Of a stretch of 25,065 bases of DNA, positions 14,282 through 23,092 are shown piece by piece. The notes below the pieces were generated by a model that was given only the letters and a program-made list of their open reading frames with translations, made no database searches and was not told the DNA's origin. The position numbers were made by a program, and so were the translations under genes. Positions within the stretch are counted from its first letter, which is position 1, and each line of letters opens with the position of its first letter. This DNA comes from an uncultured Bacilli bacterium (GTDB lineage: Bacteria; Bacillota_I; Bacilli_A; RF39; UBA660), in NCBI GenBank assembly GCA_934101185.1, contig CAKOQD010000014.1, positions 1-25,065 of the forward strand. The letters are read 5' to 3'.

Positions 14282-15520
14282 CTAATTTAATTCTTTTATA
14301 ACAGGAAAATAGTCTTTACCATTACTTTTTATACCTTTTATTTTAGAGTTAGTATATCCAAGTAAATATTTTTTATTATTAAAGTTATAGATTTTATTGT
14401 ATGATTCATTATTGCTATAAGAAAGTTTTTCTTCTTTTGTTACTTCATAGTTTTTATTATAGGTTACTATAATACCATCAGTAACAGTATTTTTTCCTTT
14501 TATTCCGGTTACTCCGACTACTGTGATGTTGTCTTTATCAATTAATAAATCATTAAACACAGTAAAGTTACTTCCTTTATAAGTTACTTCTTTTACTTTT
14601 TTACCATCATTATTTACAATTACTAGTGATGCTTTATAATAATCTAATTTATTTTTACTATCTAGTTTTGTACCAGTTAGTATGTAGTTATTATCTATTT
14701 TATCAATACTTGTAAAACCTAATGTATCTGAGTATGAGTAATGATAATGCCATTTTTCTTTTAGGTTTTCATCGTATTTCATTAATACTCCGACAGAATC
14801 ATTAATACTACCAACGACTGCATAACCATCTGTGTCCACTAAAATGTCTGTAAATATTCCTTTGTATGGACCTTTATAGTTTGCCCTTGATATTTCTTTT
14901 CCATTTTTATCGAACTTGACTACTATTGCTCCACCAGTATTATGGTTTCCAATTACATCTTTTTCATATAAGCTTTTTCCTACTACAATAAAGCCACCAT
15001 CTGATAGAGTTTTTACTTTAGTGAATTCTGTATTTCCTAGTATTTTAAAGTTTTTTCTAAATACTTGTTTATAGTTTTTATCATATTTTACAATTAGTCC
15101 TTCACTACCATTATTTTCATGATGATATTTTGTCATTTCAATAGCACCTACTGCTATAAAACCATTATCAACACTTATTATATCGTTGTAATATGAACTA
15201 TATCCTGTATCTAACATAATTTCTTTTTTTACTCTAAAGTCCTTATTATAAACATTTAATAATGCTTTAGAATATTCTTGTTTCTTATGACTTTTTCCAT
15301 GTTTAAAGTCTGAGTTACCTACTCCAACAAAACCTTTATCAGTAGAAACTAATCCATTTATAAAAGTATAATATGTATTATTTTTATCTTGTTTATAAGA
15401 TAATGCTCCCATATATATTAGTTCTCCGATTAGTATGATTGATAGAATTAATACTATTATTTTAATTATTTTGGTTTTATTATTACTATTTTTTTTATTT
15501 TCTTTTTTACTTCTTTTCAT
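14282..15520 (-). CDS. Membrane-anchored extracytoplasmic protein with seven propeller-like repeats
   Basis: 412 residues. A lysine-rich start and one hydrophobic segment (about 18-40) act as an uncleaved anchor. The rest repeats a beta-strand motif of the form Gly/Asn-aromatic-x-x-x-Gly: GFVGVG (63), GFIAVG (120), GFIVVG (176), GYAVVG (232), NYILTG (278), NITVVG (331) and a last, diverged KYLLGY (384). Spacing is mostly 46-57 residues. Each unit also has a VKYDKN-like strand. Seven units suggest a seven-bladed beta-propeller outside the cell, probably for binding rather than catalysis, since no catalytic motif is seen. GGAGGTCATAAT precedes the ATG, and the gene has its own promoter. It lies just downstream of the envelope operon but is separated from it by a terminator. 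Confidence 0.78.
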   Translation of the reverse strand: MKRSKKENKKNSNNKTKIIKIIVLILSIILIGELIYMGALSYKQDKNNTYYTFINGLVSTDKGFVGVGNSDFKHGKSHKKQEYSKALLNVYNKDFRVKKEIMLDTGYSSYYNDIISVDNGFIAVGAIEMTKYHHENNGSEGLIVKYDKNYKQVFRKNFKILGNTEFTKVKTLSDGGFIVVGKSLYEKDVIGNHNTGGAIVVKFDKNGKEISRANYKGPYKGIFTDILVDTDGYAVVGSINDSVGVLMKYDENLKEKWHYHYSYSDTLGFTSIDKIDNNYILTGTKLDSKNKLDYYKASLVIVNNDGKKVKEVTYKGSNFTVFNDLLIDKDNITVVGVTGIKGKNTVTDGIIVTYNKNYEVTKEEKLSYSNNESYNKIYNFNNKKYLLGYTNSKIKGIKSNGKDYFPVIKELN

Positions 15521-15539
15521 ATTATGACCTCCAAGAATA

Positions 15540-15568
15540 ATTTTATCACATCAGGAGGTGTTCTTCAA
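15540..15568 (-). promoter_or_regulatory. Promoter of the propeller-repeat gene
   Basis: TTGAAG (15563-15568), a 17-nt spacer and extended -10 TGATAAAAT (TAAAAT at 15540-15545) on the minus strand, downstream of the terminator at 15578-15602. Confidence 0.65.
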
Positions 15569-15577
15569 CAAAAAGCA

Positions 15578-15602
15578 AGAAAAAACTATCCATAAGGATA
15601 GT
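15578..15602 (-). terminator. Terminator of the five-gene envelope operon
   Basis: A 7-bp perfect stem, ACTATCC (15585-15591) with GGATAGT (15596-15602) and a 4-nt loop, is followed on the minus strand by TTTTTTC. Confidence 0.8.
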
Positions 15603-15630
15603 CTAAATTAAGTATTTTCATATTTTATAA

Positions 15631-16251
15631 TTATTTCATATAATAAACTTCTAGTTTACCATCATTGTGTAATAGTTTTACTACTACATTTGAAGGATAA
15701 CCCATATCTTTTTTATAAGTAAGTTTTACATTTACACTATATGCTTCATCATCTTTTATCTTTTTATATTGATATTTTTCAGTTTTAATACTATCAACGT
15801 ATGATGAGTCTACTACTGGTAATTGTTGTGTTCTATCTTTATATAGATTGTGTTCAATGTATTTATATACTGTTTCTGATGCTTCAAGAACAAAGTTTTC
15901 TTTGTATGGACTATAAATAAATTGTACTCCTCCGATATCATTTTTAGATACTTTATTATCTAAATTATAAAAGTCTACTACTGTCATTTGAGCAACTAAT
16001 TTAGCATATTCTTCATAGTCTATTTCATCCTTGTTTAAAACTTTTTGAAGTTCTTTAAATAAATCTTTATATACTTTTGGAGCATCTTCTTCTAGAGTAT
16101 AACCATATTTATCAATTTTATCTACTACAACAGTACCTCCGATTGCATCTTTATTTTTACTTACTGCTTTATATCCAAAGTATCCTCCGATTAATAATAA
16201 GACTACAAGTAATAATATTATAATGATTAAAGTAATTTTTTTCTTTTTCAT
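15631..16251 (-). CDS. Membrane-anchored extracytoplasmic protein of unknown function (206 aa)
   Basis: A basic start, then one strong hydrophobic segment (about 7-28), then a ~175-residue hydrophilic domain outside the membrane with mixed helix (VYKDLFKELQKVLNKDEIDYEEYAKLV) and strand (YSVNVKLTYKKDMG, NVVVKLL). No Cys and no lipobox. I do not recognise the family. It is the last gene of the operon. Its ribosome site AAGGAGAAAT lies in the final codons of the LtaS-like gene, whose TAA ends one base before this ATG, so the two are probably translationally coupled. Confidence 0.8.
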   Translation of the reverse strand: MKKKKITLIIIILLLVVLLLIGGYFGYKAVSKNKDAIGGTVVVDKIDKYGYTLEEDAPKVYKDLFKELQKVLNKDEIDYEEYAKLVAQMTVVDFYNLDNKVSKNDIGGVQFIYSPYKENFVLEASETVYKYIEHNLYKDRTQQLPVVDSSYVDSIKTEKYQYKKIKDDEAYSVNVKLTYKKDMGYPSNVVVKLLHNDGKLEVYYMK

Positions 16252-16252
16252 A

Positions 16253-18280
16253 TTATTTCTCCTTTATATATTCACTATTTGATAATACTTTTTCAAAATA
16301 ATTATAAACTATTATATTATTAGATATTTCAAGTATTTGATCAGCTTTTTGTTTATTTTTCTTTATATAATTTTCACTAAGAGGGGTGTTTTTCAATAAT
16401 TTATATTGTCCTTTGTTATTATTATAATAAACGTAATTAGTTAAATAATTACCATTAGGGAATACTACTAGGTTATCTTTTTTATCCATAACATCTGTTC
16501 CTAAAGCATATTTATTATAGACTCCAAGCATATTACCAAGGGTAACTGATACATCATACATTCCCATAGCAGTATCTACTTTTTTAGCATAATTAGTTTT
16601 AAATCCTTCGTCTTTACTCCATATTATAAGAGGGGTACTTCGGTTAAGTTCTTGCCAGTAGTAATCTAATTCTTTGTAGTTTTTGTCATTTGAATCTAAG
16701 ACATCATCTGCTTCATAGTCATAATTGTAATATCTATTCCACATTGAAGTAGATATTCTAGCATCATGGTCTCCATATATAACAATTACTGTATTATCTA
16801 AAAGGTTGTTTTCTTCAAGTAGTGATATTAAGTAACCTATTTGGGCATCTGCATAATGAGCAGAAACAAAATAATCTCCTAGTTTAGTATTTTCCATATA
16901 TGGATATTTTTTACCATTTACAGTCATAGTAAGATCTAATTTTTCGAATAATTCATTATATGAGAATGGTGTATGATTACTTAGTGTTATCATTGTACCA
17001 TAGTATAGTTTATGTTCTTTATTAATTTGTTTTATATACTCTACTGATTGTCTCATGAAAGATCTATCTGAAAGACCAAATCCAATGTTTTCATCATCTA
17101 CATATGATTTTTTTTCATAGAACTTATCATATCCAAGGTTTTTATGCATTATATTTCTATTCCAGAAATCTCCAGTATTAGCATGCATACTAAATGTATA
17201 ATATCCTTTTTCTTTTAGTAATTTATACATAGAAACATACTTCTTATCAGAATAATTAATAAATACTGAACCACTTTTAACAGGAAGAAGAGATGTTGCC
17301 ATAGTAAACTCTGTATCACTACTTGTTCCAAAGCTTACTTGAGGATGAAAATTACTAAAATAAATTCCTTCTTTTGTTAATTTATTTAGGTTTGGAGTAA
17401 TTTCAGTACCATTAATTTTCATATTAATAAGGACGTTTTGCATACTCTCAGAGTGGATTGCAATAACATTTTTACCTTTTAAGGCATTGGTATATTCATT
17501 TTTATAGTTTTGTTTATCACTACGATCACTATAAAACTCATTAACTTCTTTATATACCCTATCTGAACCAAATAGTGTTGCCATTTTAGGTTCAATGCTT
17601 TTTACTACATCATTTACTTGGTATAGGTATACTCCGAATTTATTAACTAGGTATTCTCTATTCCATTGAGTATAAAATCTTCCATAATCTACTCCTTTTA
17701 AAGTAGTAAGAAGTAGTCCTAAGAATATTAAAGACCAAATATACATATATCTAAGACTTTTATTTTTAGAAAACCTTTTTGCTTTTAAAAATTCTTTATA
17801 TTTTCTTTGTTTTCTATCAAATAAATAAAAACATACAGGAAACCATAATGGTATTAAATACTTAATTTCAACAAGGTTACCTACTACATTAGAGTCTCCA
17901 GTATCATGATTAGTTAATGCAAATGATATGAATGTAATTGATATAAAAGAACTATAATAGTGATAATAGACTATATTACAAATACAAATTAAAGTAGTAA
18001 GAATAGTCATTGTATAAAGATAAACATTACGCCATTTTTTCTTAAATAAAAAGTAAAATGATGCAAAGAATATAGTAATAAAAAGATCTGCGAATATTGG
18101 AGATATACTAAGTATGTTACCAGTAGTAAATACTCTTAGTATAATACCATTTAATAAACAACCAAATATATAGATAAATAATAGTTTATTTTCATTAAAG
18201 AATGAATATGATTGTCTTATAAAATCACTTATTTTCTTTATAAAAGGACTATTTTTAAGAACATTTAATTTCTTTTTCAT
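16253..18280 (-). CDS. LTA synthase family protein (membrane sulfatase/phosphoglycerol transferase fold)
   Basis: 675 residues. About five membrane helices fill residues 33-200, followed by an extracellular alkaline-phosphatase-superfamily domain (about 265-600). Residues matching the LtaS active site are E278 in HSES, nucleophile T319 in FGTSSDTEF, H436 in SNHTPF, and D504/H505 in YGDHD. LtaS enzymes transfer glycerol phosphate from phosphatidylglycerol to growing lipoteichoic acid. Whether this one makes LTA or modifies another glycolipid cannot be told from sequence alone. Its start overlaps the YihY gene by 26 nt and its ribosome site GGAG lies within yihY, so expression is probably coupled. 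The neighbours are all envelope genes. Confidence 0.88.
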   Translation of the reverse strand: MKKKLNVLKNSPFIKKISDFIRQSYSFFNENKLLFIYIFGCLLNGIILRVFTTGNILSISPIFADLFITIFFASFYFLFKKKWRNVYLYTMTILTTLICICNIVYYHYYSSFISITFISFALTNHDTGDSNVVGNLVEIKYLIPLWFPVCFYLFDRKQRKYKEFLKAKRFSKNKSLRYMYIWSLIFLGLLLTTLKGVDYGRFYTQWNREYLVNKFGVYLYQVNDVVKSIEPKMATLFGSDRVYKEVNEFYSDRSDKQNYKNEYTNALKGKNVIAIHSESMQNVLINMKINGTEITPNLNKLTKEGIYFSNFHPQVSFGTSSDTEFTMATSLLPVKSGSVFINYSDKKYVSMYKLLKEKGYYTFSMHANTGDFWNRNIMHKNLGYDKFYEKKSYVDDENIGFGLSDRSFMRQSVEYIKQINKEHKLYYGTMITLSNHTPFSYNELFEKLDLTMTVNGKKYPYMENTKLGDYFVSAHYADAQIGYLISLLEENNLLDNTVIVIYGDHDARISTSMWNRYYNYDYEADDVLDSNDKNYKELDYYWQELNRSTPLIIWSKDEGFKTNYAKKVDTAMGMYDVSVTLGNMLGVYNKYALGTDVMDKKDNLVVFPNGNYLTNYVYYNNNKGQYKLLKNTPLSENYIKKNKQKADQILEISNNIIVYNYFEKVLSNSEYIKEK

Positions 18281-19097
18281 TATTATTACACTCCTTATTT
18301 TGATACCTATTTACATTTATAGCCATACCCATTACAAAGATGTATGCTAATAAATAAATCCAAATAAGTAAGATAAGTATATTAGCAAAGTTTCCATATA
18401 ACTCATCATATCTTGCTATATTGGTAATATAAAATGCAAATAATTCAGTTGATGCTATGAAACCAATAGTAGTAAATATTGAACCAAGTGTAGTATGTTT
18501 ACTTTTTACTGAAGTATCTGGTCCAAGAGTATATAGAAGTTTAACGCTTATATATATTATTAAGAATGAACCAAGTAATTTCATGATGCTTATTACTCCA
18601 TAGTATTCTTTGATTAAGTATGTTATAGAAAAGTATTCCATAATATTTTTTAGAATGATGTTTCCTAAAAGTGGAATTGTTATTATAAATAGTAATAGTA
18701 CGACAAGTATCATTGTCATCACACATGCTTTTATTTTCAATCTTATAAAGTTAGGTTGTTCTAAACCATATATAGCATTTGAAGCAATCACAATAGCACT
18801 TGGTCCATTTGATCCCAGTATTATGTAGCATCCAATAATGAATGCTACATTACCTACTGAAGTACTATCTACTAATTTTATAATAATATTAGACAAAGCA
18901 GAAGGTATTATATCATTCAATGTATTAGCCATGTCAAAATTATTAAATAGTATTGATGCAACAAGAGAAATGATGGCAATGATTGGTATCATTGACATCA
19001 ATATATAGAATGCTAATTGCCCCGGTAAAATACGAAGTTCTGGAGTTTTTAAAGCATCTAAAAAGTTTTGATATATTCTTTTTACTTCACCTTTCAT
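18255..19097 (-). CDS. YihY/BrkB family membrane protein
   Basis: 280 residues, all-helical and polytopic (about six hydrophobic segments). It opens with the family signature ELRILPGQLAFYILMSMIPI (16-35). Later features typical of the family are GSNGPSAIVIASNAIYGLE (97-115) and a final helix LLIWIYLLAYIFVMGMAINV. The family was once called RNase BN but is an integral membrane protein. Proposed roles are in envelope lipid or LPS trafficking, unproven for this branch. The start shares its first base with the stop of the GGDEF gene upstream and the end overlaps the LtaS-like gene, giving tight coupling. Confidence 0.9.
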   Translation of the reverse strand: MKGEVKRIYQNFLDALKTPELRILPGQLAFYILMSMIPIIAIISLVASILFNNFDMANTLNDIIPSALSNIIIKLVDSTSVGNVAFIIGCYIILGSNGPSAIVIASNAIYGLEQPNFIRLKIKACVMTMILVVLLLFIITIPLLGNIILKNIMEYFSITYLIKEYYGVISIMKLLGSFLIIYISVKLLYTLGPDTSVKSKHTTLGSIFTTIGFIASTELFAFYITNIARYDELYGNFANILILLIWIYLLAYIFVMGMAINVNRYQNKECNNNEKEIKCS

Positions 19098-21145
19098 TAC
19101 TTATTCTCCTGCTTATCCTTTCTCATTGCAATGCTTGCTTCATTTATGGCGTCATCAATTGTTTTAATTTCATCTTCGATCATACTATAACCAGTAGCAA
19201 CACCAAAACCATGTGGTAGTTTATCAAATTCTTTTGTTAATTTATTTATATATGTATTAATTTGTTTTTCGTTGTAGCCAATTAAATAAACCAAAAATTC
19301 GTTACCATCTGATCTTATTATTTCACTTTTTTCTAATTGGGTATTAATAAGAATAGCAGCTGCTCTTTTAATTAGTTTATTTCCTTCTTCATGTCCATAA
19401 TTATCATTTACATATTTTAAGTTATTTAAGTCTAACATTATAATAGTACGAGGATAAATCTTAGTTTCATCCCAACTATCTATATTGGCATTAAGATAAT
19501 TTCTATTTTTTAAAGAAGTAAGCATATCATTATATTTAAGAATATTTTCTTTTTTTGTTTTCTTTAACTTAGTATTTATTTTACTAATCATAACAATTAA
19601 TATTATTAGAACAACAGGAATAAGTACAATTGATAATAATAGAATGTATAGACTATTAAAGTTTTTAGCATTACTAGAATTATCTACGATTGACTTCATA
19701 CCTAAGCTTTTTATATTATCGTTATCTGCATAACTTGTAATAAAGTTTAGAAGTGAATATAGAACTGTTTCACTTTTTGAAACGTAAAAACCATTTCCAG
19801 ATAAGTATAAATCTTTAAATATTAGATTGTAGTCTGACAAATCATCTTTATTATTTAGATAATCAACTTCATCCATTAAAAGAATACCATCATTATACTC
19901 ACTAATCTTTTTAATTGCAATAATATTAGCATTATAATTATTATTTATATAATTATATAGATTGTCATTTCCATAAATATATATTTTTTGGTTCATTAAA
20001 CCATCTTTACTATTTAAATTGATATAATCTTTACTTAATGCCACAAGTGATGATGATGAAATATTGGTATAAGAAGTATTTTCATCTTTATATTCAAAAT
20101 CTATAAAAGCAAGATCTACTTTATTAGATTTCATATCATTTAATAATTCTTCTTTAGTATCATATTTAACATATGAAAAATCAATGTCATTCATATTTTT
20201 TAAAGTGTTTATATATTGTCCTGCGACTGAGTAAATTTCTTTATTACTAATTAAATTGTAAGCACTAGTTTTAACATATCCATATTTATAGGTTTTACTA
20301 GAAAGTGATACTTTATCTACATCAGATACATTCATGATTTCAGTATAAAAGTTCATGAATTCTTTATTATAATTGCTTATAAATGATTCTTCTTTATACT
20401 TTTTTAAATACTTACTAACTACACTATTTAGTTTATCATTAGTAGACATACGTAGAATTATTTTGTTTGATAAGTCTGTAAAATCATAGTTTATATATAA
20501 TTTATTTTCAACGATTTTAGATAGACAGTAATGGCGTGGTACAATAGCGTATTCTATTTTTTTAGATTTAATATCACTAATTAAATTATTTATATTAGAA
20601 TAGCTTGCAAAGTTATTACTATAAATATTAGTAATTATTTCTTTATCATTTTCTAAGATACCTATCTTTTTAGTAGATAATTCATTAAAATTATCAATGA
20701 TATTATTATCTGCACTTATTAGGACGTATTTGTCTTCTCCTATTATGATATCGTCTTTTTTTAGAGTATCTTTATTAGATAGCACTATCATTCTAAGACC
20801 TGCTTGATCTTCTTGTTCTTCATTATTTGATGGATAGCTATATGGATTTTTATTGAATGTTAATTTAGTTTCATTTTCTAAATAAGCAACATAGTCAAAT
20901 AGTACTCCTTCACCATCTTCACCATAAATATTTAAATTATTTGGTATTTCAATATTAAATAAATTGTTTTTATTTTTATCTATCCATTGTTTTTCAAATA
21001 ATGTTAGTTTAGTACTGTTATCTGGAACATTAAGGAAGAAATAGACTCCTAGTGCTATAGCAAGTAAAAGAACCAAGATTATAATTAACTTGGTTAATTT
21101 ACTATCATTCTTTTTCTTTTTATTATTTTTCTTTTTATTTTTCAT
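19097..21145 (-). CDS. Membrane receptor with two solute-binding-like domains and a degenerate GGDEF domain
   Basis: 682 residues. N-terminal helix (about 18-38), extracellular region 45-490, second helix (about 499-521), cytoplasmic GGDEF domain (about 538-682). The extracellular part resembles two tandem SBP_bac_3-type modules, the second starting near KYGYVKTSAYN (287), but this is a weak inference. The GGDEF domain keeps DMLTSLKNRNYL (540-551) and LDLNNLKYVNDNYGHEEGN (571-589). Its signature is RSDGNEF (611-617) instead of R-x-GGDEF: the first Gly and the metal-binding acidic residue are replaced. It may therefore not make c-di-GMP and may work as a binding or signalling module. No EAL or HD-GYP domain. 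AGGTG precedes the ATG. It is the second gene of the operon. Confidence 0.85.
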   Translation of the reverse strand: MKNKKKNNKKKKNDSKLTKLIIILVLLLAIALGVYFFLNVPDNSTKLTLFEKQWIDKNKNNLFNIEIPNNLNIYGEDGEGVLFDYVAYLENETKLTFNKNPYSYPSNNEEQEDQAGLRMIVLSNKDTLKKDDIIIGEDKYVLISADNNIIDNFNELSTKKIGILENDKEIITNIYSNNFASYSNINNLISDIKSKKIEYAIVPRHYCLSKIVENKLYINYDFTDLSNKIILRMSTNDKLNSVVSKYLKKYKEESFISNYNKEFMNFYTEIMNVSDVDKVSLSSKTYKYGYVKTSAYNLISNKEIYSVAGQYINTLKNMNDIDFSYVKYDTKEELLNDMKSNKVDLAFIDFEYKDENTSYTNISSSSLVALSKDYINLNSKDGLMNQKIYIYGNDNLYNYINNNYNANIIAIKKISEYNDGILLMDEVDYLNNKDDLSDYNLIFKDLYLSGNGFYVSKSETVLYSLLNFITSYADNDNIKSLGMKSIVDNSSNAKNFNSLYILLLSIVLIPVVLIILIVMISKINTKLKKTKKENILKYNDMLTSLKNRNYLNANIDSWDETKIYPRTIIMLDLNNLKYVNDNYGHEEGNKLIKRAAAILINTQLEKSEIIRSDGNEFLVYLIGYNEKQINTYINKLTKEFDKLPHGFGVATGYSMIEDEIKTIDDAINEASIAMRKDKQENK

Positions 21146-21154
21146 TGTTTACAC

Positions 21155-21631
21155 CTACTTATTTGAAGCCGAAGAGTATGAGAACTTATCATTGCTCTTG
21201 TTTTTATACGCAATTATTGGATAACCTTTTTCTTTAGAGTTTTCAGATTTTATAAATACTTGAAAATCATAATAAGCAACTTGGTCTTTATCAAATTCTT
21301 TTAAGATAACATCTGCAACCTTTTTTGCATCTGATTGTTTAGTTCCTTCGATAACTGTTACTACTACATCGACTGTTTTACCACTTACATTGGTTTTACT
21401 AGAAGAAACATATTTTTCTTTTTCTACTTTTTTATCAAGTTCACTCATCTTATTAGTTGTTATTTCAACTTTTTCTATTCCCTCTAATCTATTACCATAT
21501 ACTGGTGTTCCAAGTGATGGCATAACTGCTTTGTATACTATGAATAAAAGTAGTAATAAAGCAATAAATGCCACTACTGCAATTGAAGTATACTTATTCT
21601 TTTTTATTTCCTTAATTAGTTTATTTTTCAA
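21155..21631 (-). CDS. Small membrane-anchored protein, TTG start, first gene of the envelope operon
   Basis: 158 residues from a TTG at 21629-21631. This start is chosen because GAGGTGATT lies at the right distance upstream. The frame's ATG at 21659-21661 sits in the promoter and has no ribosome site. One hydrophobic segment (about 15-37) follows a lysine-rich start. The remainder is extracellular, with strand-like stretches VDVVVTVIEG and AYYDFQVFIKS and a Ser/Asn/Lys-rich tail. No Cys, no catalytic motif, family not recognised. It lies nine nt upstream of the GGDEF-receptor gene, so it may be a partner of that receptor or of the LtaS/YihY pair. Confidence 0.75.
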   Translation of the reverse strand: MKNKLIKEIKKNKYTSIAVVAFIALLLLLFIVYKAVMPSLGTPVYGNRLEGIEKVEITTNKMSELDKKVEKEKYVSSSKTNVSGKTVDVVVTVIEGTKQSDAKKVADVILKEFDKDQVAYYDFQVFIKSENSKEKGYPIIAYKNKSNDKFSYSSASNK

Positions 21632-21652
21632 TTTAATCACCTCATTATAGTA

Positions 21653-21681
21653 ATTATACATTATATCTTATATAAAATCAA
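21653..21681 (-). promoter_or_regulatory. Promoter of the five-gene envelope operon
   Basis: TTGATT (21676-21681), a 17-nt spacer and TATAAT (21653-21658) on the minus strand. A start near 21646 leaves the ribosome site and TTG codon intact but excludes the upstream ATG. The promoter lies in the short gap after gatB. I see no terminator between gatB and this operon, so read-through is possible. Confidence 0.7.
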
Positions 21682-21682
21682 T

Positions 21683-23092
21683 TTACATTTTTTGACACAT
21701 CTTAATTAACGTTTCATTGACAAGTTTTGGATTAAATGATCCTTTGACTTCTTTCATTACCATACCCATTAAAAACTTAAGAGCATTGTCTTTACCTGCT
21801 TTGTAATCATTTACACTTTTTTCATTATCAAGTAGCACTTTTTCAATTATTTTTTCAAGTGTTGCTGTATCTGTTTCTAATGAAATATTTTTTTCTTTTA
21901 AGATTTCTTTGATACTAGAGTTTGTTTCTAATATATCAAGCATAATATCTTTAAATATTTTATTAGTAATAACTCCCTCAGAAAGCAAAGTAACTAGTTC
22001 AATAAACTTATCATAAGATAATTTTGTATCAAAAATACTAAGTCTATTTTTATTTAGATATGATGATATATCAGTAAGAAGTAGATTACTTGCTATTTTA
22101 AAGTCAATATTTGTTTCTATAAAGTTATTTAAGTAATCAGATAGGTCTTTATTATTTATTAGTTTTTCTACATTTATAGGTAATATATTTCTTTCTAAGT
22201 ATATTTTTCTTCTTTCATCTGGAAGCAATACAATGCTTTCTTTAACACTAGAAATCATATCATCTGAAAGTTCTAGATATGGAATATCTGGTTCTGGAAA
22301 ATAACGATAGTCATTACCTGTTTCTTTTTTTCTCATAAGAATTGTAGTATTAGTAGTGCTATCGAACTTTCTAGTTTCTTCTTCGATTACACCACCTGAT
22401 TCTAGTATTTGTTCTTGTCTTTTTATTTCATAGTCGATAGCAAGACCAACGTTAGAGATTGAACCAATATTTTTAATTTCTGCTCGTACGCCAAGAGTAT
22501 CATCATCACTAATTGATATATTAACATCTGCTCTCATGCTTCCTTCTTCTATTTTACAATCACTAACTCCTAGATAGAATAATGTTTCTCTAAGTCTTTC
22601 TAGGTATTTCATTGCTTCTTCTTTAGTATGCATATCAGGACGAGAAACAATTTCAATAAGTGGAACTCCTGCTCTATTGTAGTTTAGATATGTTTTATTA
22701 TTAGCATGTAAGCTTTTAGCAGTGTCTTCTTCAATGTGAATACGTTCTATTCTTATTTTCTCATCATTTACTAAAACATATCCATCATAGCCAATTGGAG
22801 TTCTAGCTTGAGTGATTTGATATCCTTTAGGTAAATCTGGGTAGAAATAGTTTTTTCTATCAAAGTGCATTGTTTTATTTATACTACAGTTAAGCCCTAA
22901 GCAAGCTTTTAAGGCACTCATAACCACTCCTTTATTTAAAGTAGGAAGTGTTCCTGGATATCCTAAGTCTATTTCACAAATATTAGTATTTGCTTCACTA
23001 TTATAATCATTCTTAGTAGGAGAAAATACTTTAGAATTAGTTTTTAATTCAACATGGACTTCGATTCCTATTGTTGCAGTATATTTACTCAT
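21683..23092 (-). CDS. gatB: Asp/Glu-tRNA amidotransferase subunit B
   Basis: 469 residues, normal for GatB. It recognises mischarged Glu-tRNA(Gln) (and/or Asp-tRNA(Asn)) and phosphorylates the acyl group before amidation. Family signatures are IGIEVHVEL (8-16), LGYPGTLPTLNKG, DRKNYFYPDLPKGYQIT, IHIEEDTAK, YNRAGVPLIEIVSRPD and the C-terminal YqeY-like tail (NPKLVNETLI). The ATG at 23090-23092 is preferred over the GTG three codons earlier because AGGAGG is eight nt before it. It overlaps the end of gatA by 8 nt in the operon gatC-gatA-gatB. Confidence 0.97.
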   Translation of the reverse strand: MSKYTATIGIEVHVELKTNSKVFSPTKNDYNSEANTNICEIDLGYPGTLPTLNKGVVMSALKACLGLNCSINKTMHFDRKNYFYPDLPKGYQITQARTPIGYDGYVLVNDEKIRIERIHIEEDTAKSLHANNKTYLNYNRAGVPLIEIVSRPDMHTKEEAMKYLERLRETLFYLGVSDCKIEEGSMRADVNISISDDDTLGVRAEIKNIGSISNVGLAIDYEIKRQEQILESGGVIEEETRKFDSTTNTTILMRKKETGNDYRYFPEPDIPYLELSDDMISSVKESIVLLPDERRKIYLERNILPINVEKLINNKDLSDYLNNFIETNIDFKIASNLLLTDISSYLNKNRLSIFDTKLSYDKFIELVTLLSEGVITNKIFKDIMLDILETNSSIKEILKEKNISLETDTATLEKIIEKVLLDNEKSVNDYKAGKDNALKFLMGMVMKEVKGSFNPKLVNETLIKMCQKM

